Source: Paraburkholderia sediminicola
GTDB lineage: Bacteria > Pseudomonadota > Gammaproteobacteria > Burkholderiales > Burkholderiaceae
Reading direction: 5' to 3'
Assembly (NCBI RefSeq): GCF_902859805.1
Contig: NZ_CADIKC010000022.1
Span: forward strand, 1-64,000
Length of the DNA stretch: 64,000 bases
The notes under the pieces were generated by a model. It saw only the letters and a list, made by a program, of their open reading frames with translations. It was not told the DNA's origin and did no database searches. A program made the position numbers and the translations under genes. Each line of letters begins with the position of its first letter. Positions within the stretch are counted from its first letter, which is position 1. Shown one piece after another: positions 58,522 through 64,000 of the stretch.

Positions 58522-59712
58522 TCAGGCCATCTGCTGCAGCAAGGTCTGCTTGAATTGCCCGAGCGTATGCCGTGACAGCAAATCTTCGCGTGCGGCCGGA
58601 ACGGCCTCGGGCTCGTGTGGCCACGAGGTCATGGTTTCGGTGATCGCCTTACCGATAGAGGCGGAGCTCAGGTCTTTCAGAATCGGCCCTAGTTCGCAGC
58701 GCCGGCTGAACCAGCCGATCAGTCCGTCTTCCGTTGCGATTACCGGCTTGCCGAAACGATACGCCTGCACGAGCACGCCGCTCATACCGTAGTGTCCCTT
58801 GTAGCCTAGCCAGACCGCGTCGCAGCCGGAGAACAGATCGCGCTCCACGTCGTTCGCAATGAACGAGTCAAGCACCAGCGGCGCGGGCGTGAGGCTGCGC
58901 ACATGATTGCGCATGAAATGGCGCGTGCCCGCATCCTGTTCACCGGCGACGATCAACGTGGGCGCATGCTCCAGACGCGTCAACGCGTGGACCAGTTCGT
59001 AGATGCCCTTGCGTTCGGTGATCGATCCGTACACCAGCAGATAACGCTGCGTGGGATCCAGTCCGAGACGCTCACGGGCCAGCACCGGATTTTCCGCGTG
59101 CTCGTCCGGAAACGGGTCAGCCACATAGGTGACGGCCGCGCTGTTTTTCGAAGTATTGTGCGCGGCCCATTCCGGCAGAGTCGGGTCGATCGTCAGCAGT
59201 GTGCGCAGTCCGACAGAGCGGATGGCGCGCTTGAAAAGCAGCGCCTTGACAGCATTCACAATCGGTCGATCCGGCGACTTGATGCCGACCTTGTGGTGAT
59301 GGAAAGTCGAGCGCATTGTGATGCCGATCCAGGGTGTCTTGCGAAAAGGCGAACCGAGGAACGGCAACCCATAGAAGAAATAATCCACATAGGGCACAAC
59401 CACCAGCCTGATCGGCTGCGCGTGGCTTACGATGCGATGCACGCGTTTGAAATAGCGGTGAAAGCGCGAATACTGGTTCGGCTGCGGCAACAACCCGCGG
59501 GGCCGCTCCTCGGGATCGACGAATGCGATCTGCAGATCGGCGCGATTCGCGGCGACGATCTGTCTCGCGAGCCGATGGTCTTCGTTGGCGGATTCCGTGG
59601 CGAGGATGCAGGGATAGCCGGCTTCCGTGCAAGCCTGCATGGTCCATTCGACATAGCGCCAGCGATGGCCGGTGAGGTTGGGCTCCACAATCAGGACGTA
59701 GTCTTGTTCCAT
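58522..59712 (-). CDS. GT4-like glycosyltransferase
   Basis: A 396-residue protein with a GT4-type second half: RYLLVYGSITERKGIYELVHAL (about 222-243) and a modified donor region at GMSGVLVQAYRFGKPVIATEDGLIGW (about 306-331), where the first Glu of E-x7-E is not obvious. The N-terminal half, MEQDYVLIVEPNLTGHRWRYVEW, differs from the other GTs here. It is convergent with the acyltransferase gene. Donor and acceptor unknown. Confidence 0.82.
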   Translation of the reverse strand: MEQDYVLIVEPNLTGHRWRYVEWTMQACTEAGYPCILATESANEDHRLARQIVAANRADLQIAFVDPEERPRGLLPQPNQYSRFHRYFKRVHRIVSHAQPIRLVVVPYVDYFFYGLPFLGSPFRKTPWIGITMRSTFHHHKVGIKSPDRPIVNAVKALLFKRAIRSVGLRTLLTIDPTLPEWAAHNTSKNSAAVTYVADPFPDEHAENPVLARERLGLDPTQRYLLVYGSITERKGIYELVHALTRLEHAPTLIVAGEQDAGTRHFMRNHVRSLTPAPLVLDSFIANDVERDLFSGCDAVWLGYKGHYGMSGVLVQAYRFGKPVIATEDGLIGWFSRRCELGPILKDLSSASIGKAITETMTSWPHEPEAVPAAREDLLSRHTLGQFKQTLLQQMA

Positions 59713-60061
59713 CGATTCAGTGGTCTTCAGTGGTCGAATGCGTTGTGGAAAAGCACCCTTGCGCCGGCTGTCTGAGGCGCTAGCTGAACAACGTTAGCAT
59801 CGGCGGCGGCAGTGAATCCGTCTATTTGACCCGTTCTGTGGGTAAACGTACTAGCGCGCAATGGCTTCGGCTGAACTGGCCTAGCTGATGGCGGTTGTTG
59901 CCGATCCTCTCGCGGTAAGGTCGTATATGGAGTTCGATGAAAAAACTCGCCAGCTTGCTGGTGCAATCTAACAATTTATGCGCCGGCGGCGTTTCGCAGC
60001 GATGCATTGAATCGCTGCTTATGGCCGACCCAACGGCGCTCCGATTCGACGGAGAAACAGC
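59713..60061. other. Divergent intergenic region, GT4 / flippase
   Basis: 349 bp without a supported gene, AT-richer than its neighbours around 59930-59990. A direct repeat TTCAGTGGTC occurs twice at about 59716-59736. CGGAGAAACAGC before position 60062 is the ribosome site of the flippase. Confidence 0.5.
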
Positions 60062-61315
60062 TTGCGGGCGATCAGGCTTCCGGCGCTCTCGATAGCGGCC
60101 AGCTTCGGCGCGAGCGCGGCGACGTGGGTGCTATTGCAGCAGTTCGCTGTGCGTGGACTTGTAGCAATCAAATTCCTTGCGATTGGCCGGATGCTCGGGC
60201 CGGCGGCAATCGGCAGCGTGAGCGTGGCCTTGCTCGCGGTGGCGATTGCCGAGGCGTTGTCGGATACGGGTCTCGCGCAAGCGGTCATTCAAGGTGAACA
60301 TCCACCGTCGCGGTCGCAACTCGGCGCGGTGTGGACGACGCTGACCGCGCGCGGCGTGCTTATCTCACTGCTGCTGGTCGCGCTTGCACCATTGTTGAGC
60401 AGTCAGTTTCATCTGAACGGCTCACTGGTGCTGATTCAGCTTGCCGCGCTGCTGCCGCTATTACGCGGTCTCGCATCGCCTACTTACTACCTCGTGCAGC
60501 GCGAACGGCGCTTCCAGCATATTGCCGGCGTCGAGGTCGGGGCGGCATTCGTCGATTGTTCGGTCGGTCTGGGGCTCGCGTATTTCGGCGCTGGTGCGGC
60601 TTCGGTGCTGCTCGGCCTCGTGGCCGGCGAGAGTCTGAAAAGCATCCTGACCTGGGCGACGATGAAACCGCGCCCGCCGATCCGCGCCGTGTGGTCGGGC
60701 ATTGGTCACTACGTCGGCTTCAGTCGCTGGATCTGGGCGAGCAGCGTGATCAATCTCCTGCTCAATCAGTTCGACAAGGTTGTGGTCGGCAAACTGCTCG
60801 GCCCGGCGCAACTGGGTGGCTATCAGATGTCGTCGCGGCTTGCGCAGATGCTGCTCGCCGATGCCGCCATCGCAATGTCGCAATACCTCTTTCCCACCTT
60901 CGCGGCACGTCATCGCCGGAGTCCGCAGGCTGCATCGCGGCTGATCAAGATTTATCTGCTCGTGATCGCGATCGGCCTGACGGCGTTCGTCGCGGTGCTG
61001 AGATTGATCGCAGAACCGCTCTTCTCGCTGATTCTCGGTGCGGCCTGGTTGCCTGCGGTGCCGCTGTTCAGAATTCTCGTGATCAATATGGCGATCGGCG
61101 CGTTGATTGCCGTGCTGGTCGCTTATCTGCGCGCGGTGGGTGACGCGAAGGCGACGGTGCACGCGTCGCTGATTCAGGTTGTGGTGCTGCTGGCGAGCGT
61201 GCCTGCGGCAGTTCACTGGTGGGGCGTGACGGGCATTGCCTGGTCCATGACACTTGGCCTTGGCTGCGCCGCGGCGTGGATGCTGTTCAGAACGCTGACT
61301 GCAAGGACTTCATGA
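60062..61315 (+). CDS. Wzx-type polysaccharide flippase (MOP superfamily)
   Basis: A 417-residue protein with about twelve helices. The N-terminal FAVRGLVAIKFLAIGRMLGPAAIG is typical of the polysaccharide-transporter branch, with GRLLG-type Gly/Arg loop and LVQRERRFQHIA (about 142-153) in the cytoplasmic loop. The start used is TTG 60062, about nine bases from GGAG; an internal ATG at MLGPAA would remove helix 1. Flips the undecaprenyl-linked repeat unit to the periplasm. Its stop overlaps the start region of the next GT gene (ATGATG). Confidence 0.88.
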   Translation: MRAIRLPALSIAASFGASAATWVLLQQFAVRGLVAIKFLAIGRMLGPAAIGSVSVALLAVAIAEALSDTGLAQAVIQGEHPPSRSQLGAVWTTLTARGVLISLLLVALAPLLSSQFHLNGSLVLIQLAALLPLLRGLASPTYYLVQRERRFQHIAGVEVGAAFVDCSVGLGLAYFGAGAASVLLGLVAGESLKSILTWATMKPRPPIRAVWSGIGHYVGFSRWIWASSVINLLLNQFDKVVVGKLLGPAQLGGYQMSSRLAQMLLADAAIAMSQYLFPTFAARHRRSPQAASRLIKIYLLVIAIGLTAFVAVLRLIAEPLFSLILGAAWLPAVPLFRILVINMAIGALIAVLVAYLRAVGDAKATVHASLIQVVVLLASVPAAVHWWGVTGIAWSMTLGLGCAAAWMLFRTLTARTS

Positions 61316-62394
61316 TGCGCGTCTTACATCTGGTTCTGGCGCCGCGTTTGTCGGGCGCCGAAGTCCTCGCCAAGGATCTCGCTATCGATCAAAGCGCCGA
61401 AGGCATGGCCGTGTGCGTGGCCTCGCTGTTGCCTGTGCACGCCGAATTCCTGCCCTTGCAGGACGAGTTGCAGCGGCACGGCGTGCAGTGCTGGTTTCCT
61501 TCACGGCGCAGGCGCCTCACGGGCAAACTGTGGAATCTGTTCTTCACAGTGCGGCGATTTAAACCAGACGTGATTTTCGCGCACGCCACGATTCCTTCGT
61601 TTTATGCGCGCGCGTTGCCGCTGCGGGTGCCGGTTGTCTACGTCATGCATTCGGCGACCAACGATTTCGAGCGGCCGCTGTTCCGGCGCGTCGAGCACAT
61701 TCTGTCCGGACGTGCCCGGGTCGTGATCAGCGTATCGCAACAAGGCATGACCGATTACGTGCAGGCCATCGGACCGCATCCTGCAATGACCGTGGTGCCC
61801 AACGGCGTCGACCTCGGCCGCTTCGCGTTCACCGACGGCGCCGGACATAGCGGCCGGGCGCCCCAGGTCGTGCAGATCGGACGCTATGCATCGGTGAAGA
61901 ATCAGCTTCTGACAGTGCGCGCCTTCGGTCAGGTGCTCGAGCAGGTGGCGGACGCGCGCCTCGTGCTGTACGGCGTGGTCGAAGATCCGGAGTACCAGCG
62001 CACTGTCATTGGCCTCGTGCAGGAGCTGGGGATCGCCCACCGTGTCGTGGTGGCCGGTCCGCGCACCGATGTGGCGAGCGTGCTGTCGGAGTCGAACGTA
62101 TTTGTCATGCCCTCGCGTTCCGAGGCGCATAGCGTGGCGTTTCTTGAAGCGTTGGCTTCCGGTATCCCGATCGTCGCGAGCAGGATTCCGTCGTTTGCCT
62201 TCGCGAACGGTTTTCCCGGTGTGCAGTTAGTCGATACGGACGATGTGCCGTGCTATGCAGATGCCGTGGTCGCGGCGCTAGGGCAGGCGCGGGCGCAACG
62301 CTCGCTTGCCGGTCTGACGCTCAGGGATACGGCGGCCCGCTATCGGGCAATCGCGCATCAGGTCAGTAGCCATCTCGCCGTGCCGGCCCGTTAG
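61315..62394 (+). CDS. GT4-family glycosyltransferase (paralogue of 28011 gene)
   Basis: A 359-residue glycosyltransferase starting MRVLHLVLAPRLSGAEVLAK, nearly parallel to MRILQLVHAPRLSGAEVLVK at 28011; similarity continues through NGVDLGRF, QIGRYASVKNQ and PSRSEAHSVAFLEALASGIPIVASRIPSFAFA. ATG 61315 is chosen over 61312 because the paralogue begins MRIL and AGGA then lies seven bases upstream. Translation is coupled to the flippase. Last gene of the EPS locus on this strand. Confidence 0.92.
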   Translation: MRVLHLVLAPRLSGAEVLAKDLAIDQSAEGMAVCVASLLPVHAEFLPLQDELQRHGVQCWFPSRRRRLTGKLWNLFFTVRRFKPDVIFAHATIPSFYARALPLRVPVVYVMHSATNDFERPLFRRVEHILSGRARVVISVSQQGMTDYVQAIGPHPAMTVVPNGVDLGRFAFTDGAGHSGRAPQVVQIGRYASVKNQLLTVRAFGQVLEQVADARLVLYGVVEDPEYQRTVIGLVQELGIAHRVVVAGPRTDVASVLSESNVFVMPSRSEAHSVAFLEALASGIPIVASRIPSFAFANGFPGVQLVDTDDVPCYADAVVAALGQARAQRSLAGLTLRDTAARYRAIAHQVSSHLAVPAR

Positions 62395-62441
62395 TTCTTC
62401 GGCTTGACCCTACCTGTTGCTTGCGCCGGGACACCTGACTT

Positions 62442-63443
62442 TCAATGGTGGCTGATGGCGGAGCTGCGTTCATCGGATGTCGTCTCGGGCGCGGGCGCCG
62501 ACGGCCACGCGCTCGCCAGTTCGGTCTCGCGCATCGCGAGGGTCAGCAGGCGCTGGGCCTCCTTGCTGCTCGAATCGACCTGCAGCGCATCGCCGGCCTT
62601 GTGCCAGACGCACGCCCATCGTGCGACATAGCCGCAACCCCGTGCCACGCTTAAGAGAGCGTCCCGCTGCTGTTCACGCGCCGTCACAGTTTCGCGCATA
62701 CGCAGTGCGTCGGGGTTGTCCGGCTGAGCTGCGATGGCTGCGGCCAGGCGCGCTTTCGTCGCCGACAGATTGTTCTGCTGCAGATTGGCGCGGGCGGATC
62801 TGATCTGCTTTGACGCGGCTACGTTAGATGTGACGGGCGGGTTGTAGGTCTGGCCGCCGGGATTGTGTTTCGCCTGGGCCGATGCCGTCATCACGCGCCG
62901 CGGAACCGGTGGCGGTGCAGCGGTTGGCGGGGCAGGAGATCGCACGGGTGGCGGCTTCACGGGCCGTTGAGCAACGAAGACCGGCGCGGACCGCTGAACG
63001 AGCGCAACCGGCGGCTTGACGTGCTGGGTCTTCACTTTGCCGGACACCGCGATAGGGGTGCCGTCGTCCGAGTCGTTGGTGTGAATGAAGCCCAGGTACA
63101 CGGCGGACGCCACAAGCAGCATCGAGACGCCGAGCACGACGGGCTGGCGCAGTCTGTGGACGGCGGGGGCGGCGACCGGTGTTTCGCTAGTGACGGCATA
63201 CGGATCGATCAGCGCTCGCGAAGACGGGCGCCAGATTCGCGGCGTCATCAACCGGGTCGGCAGCATCGGCTGGGTATCGCCCAGCGGCATTTTCAAAGGG
63301 GGAGGCGCCGTGCGGCGCGCGCCGAGCGAATCGACCGGGCGGGCGCCGCACTCGGTGCACGGCGTAAAGCGACCGGCTAGCGACGCACCGCAGTGCTCGC
63401 ATTGGGGGTAATCATGCTGATCGGAAGTAACGTCGCTAAGCAT
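62442..63443 (-). CDS. Zinc-ribbon, single-pass membrane protein
   Basis: A 333-residue protein. An N-terminal zinc ribbon with two CxxC pairs (CEHCG and CTECG, about residues 15-34) faces the cytoplasm. One helix at about 103-121 (VVLGVSMLLVASAVYLGFI) is followed by a Pro/Val/Ala-rich linker (about 140-190) and a helical region at about 215-300 (ARANLQQNNLSATKARLAAAIAAQPDNPDALRMRE), with a Cys pair in GCGYVARWACVWHKAG. The helical part resembles a short tetratricopeptide-like segment. I do not recognise a characterised family. Converges on the last GT gene; a link to EPS is not shown. Confidence 0.75.
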   Translation of the reverse strand: MLSDVTSDQHDYPQCEHCGASLAGRFTPCTECGARPVDSLGARRTAPPPLKMPLGDTQPMLPTRLMTPRIWRPSSRALIDPYAVTSETPVAAPAVHRLRQPVVLGVSMLLVASAVYLGFIHTNDSDDGTPIAVSGKVKTQHVKPPVALVQRSAPVFVAQRPVKPPPVRSPAPPTAAPPPVPRRVMTASAQAKHNPGGQTYNPPVTSNVAASKQIRSARANLQQNNLSATKARLAAAIAAQPDNPDALRMRETVTAREQQRDALLSVARGCGYVARWACVWHKAGDALQVDSSSKEAQRLLTLAMRETELASAWPSAPAPETTSDERSSAISHH

Positions 63444-63523
63444 TGCCGTTTCGCAAAGGGGCGTCGAATGCCGGCGCCACAATCAACAAGAACAAGGCAC
63501 GGCAGCGAGGCTTGCAATCGGGA

Positions 63524-64000
63524 TTACTGTGCGACGACGTAACCCCGCGCTTGCATGCACGCGCCATACGCGGCCCAATACTGTGTCATTGGCGGTTCAG
63601 GCGCCGGCAGCGGCGGCAGCTTCACGCCGGATGCCGCGGCCGTCTGTGCCGCGCCTGCTGCTGCCGTCTCCGAGGCGCCGTTGTCCGCGCTGGTTGCCGA
63701 TGCCGGCGTGGCGGCCGCGGTCGTTGCAGTTGCCGTGGTCGAGCTTGCTGTCTTCGTCGCCGCAGCGGTCGTTGCCGTACTCACGCCGGCCCCGCTTGCG
63801 CCAGGCGCGGTTGCGGCCGCTGGCATGCTTGCGCCCGGCGGGGTCGCCGAAAAACTGCTTTGGGGCAAGGGTGGCCGCGACGGGGCACCTGTCGACGACG
63901 TTTTGGTTGCCGCAGGTTTGCGCGGTGGAAGCTGCGATTCGTGCGCGATGTTGATTTTCGTCTGCTTGTTGGCAGTGGCATAGCACATCGCGGTGTCGAT
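63524..64000 (-). CDS. Ala/Thr/Ser-rich protein, probably cut by the window edge
   Basis: An open frame of at least 154 residues that stays open to the window edge; the first ATG inside is at 63988, but the real start may lie outside. It has a basic stretch (QLPPRKPAATKTSS), a long low-complexity Ala/Thr/Ser stretch (about 50-125), and ends PMTQYWAAYGACMQARGYVVAQ, a C-terminus reminiscent of small exported glycine/alanine-rich proteins. It runs in the same direction as the zinc-ribbon gene, 80 bp upstream. Function unknown. Confidence 0.6.
   Translation of the reverse strand: MDTAMCYATANKQTKINIAHESQLPPRKPAATKTSSTGAPSRPPLPQSSFSATPPGASMPAAATAPGASGAGVSTATTAAATKTASSTTATATTAAATPASATSADNGASETAAAGAAQTAAASGVKLPPLPAPEPPMTQYWAAYGACMQARGYVVAQ

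Noticed and set aside
35594..62394. Identification of the locus as the cepacian bce cluster
   Set aside because: UDP-glucose dehydrogenase and tyrosine phosphatase genes are missing and several extra genes are present, so only gene-level similarity is claimed.
1..64000. CRISPR array, tRNA or rRNA genes
   Set aside because: No regularly spaced repeat-spacer pattern and no cloverleaf or rRNA-like conserved sequence was recognised; the 11-bp and 14-bp repeats are too short and lack spacers.

Overview
The window reads as chromosomal DNA of a high-GC betaproteobacterium, most likely a Paraburkholderia/Burkholderia-type soil or plant-associated species. This rests on the GC-rich codon use, many LysR/AraC regulators beside single transporters or catabolic genes, and a colanic-acid/cepacian-like exopolysaccharide (EPS) locus. 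No rRNA, tRNA, CRISPR or phage module was seen. Nothing was searched against databases; all names come from reading motifs.

Left part (1-25.2 kb), metabolism and transport. The window opens in the C-terminal end of an IS30-type transposase, followed by an MFS transporter. Next comes a xanthine dehydrogenase operon (xdhA-xdhB-xdhC) whose XdhC lacks the usual N-terminal domain, then a convergent LysR regulator, a DsbA/HCCA-isomerase-like protein and an orphan membrane-anchored TAXI binding protein. Upstream of the last lies an array of 11-bp phased TGAAC-type repeats. A BON-domain protein, a TauE/SafE permease, LysR/EamA and LysR/LysE pairs follow, then a cassette of HMG-CoA-lyase-like protein, CaiB/BaiF CoA-transferase and MFS transporter. 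A repeat-rich gap (20.5-21.4 kb), with two copies of a dispersed element in inverted orientation, precedes an AraC regulator, a short-chain dehydrogenase and an APC permease.

Middle part (25.2-34.8 kb), secreted glycan-active proteins. Two paralogous secreted proteins with clan GH-A-like motifs flank a GT4 glycosyltransferase, an exported PIG-L deacetylase fused to lectin-like and FG-GAP modules, a GDP-mannose mannosyl hydrolase (gmm) and a 49-residue membrane protein.

Right part (35.6-62.4 kb), EPS biosynthesis. An AraC-type regulator is followed by manC, a polyisoprenyl-phosphate hexose transferase, wza, wzc, gmd, fcl, two GT4 enzymes, an acetyltransferase, a GMC oxidoreductase and a probable Tat-exported GH95 fucosidase. 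Beyond these lie two further GT4 genes, a Wzy-like polymerase, an acyltransferase-3, a Wzx-like flippase and a last GT4. The pathway would make GDP-mannose and GDP-L-fucose, build a lipid-linked repeat unit with up to six GT4 enzymes plus the initiating transferase, flip and polymerise it by Wzx/Wzy, and export it through Wzc/Wza. A phosphomannomutase, UDP-glucose dehydrogenase and Wzb-type phosphatase are not in the window. The most notable theme is that this fucose-containing EPS locus carries its own candidate polymer-tailoring enzymes: the GH95 hydrolase, the PIG-L deacetylase, the GH-A-like pair and the GMC oxidoreductase. The GH95 gene sits between direct repeats made from the 3' end of the GMC gene.
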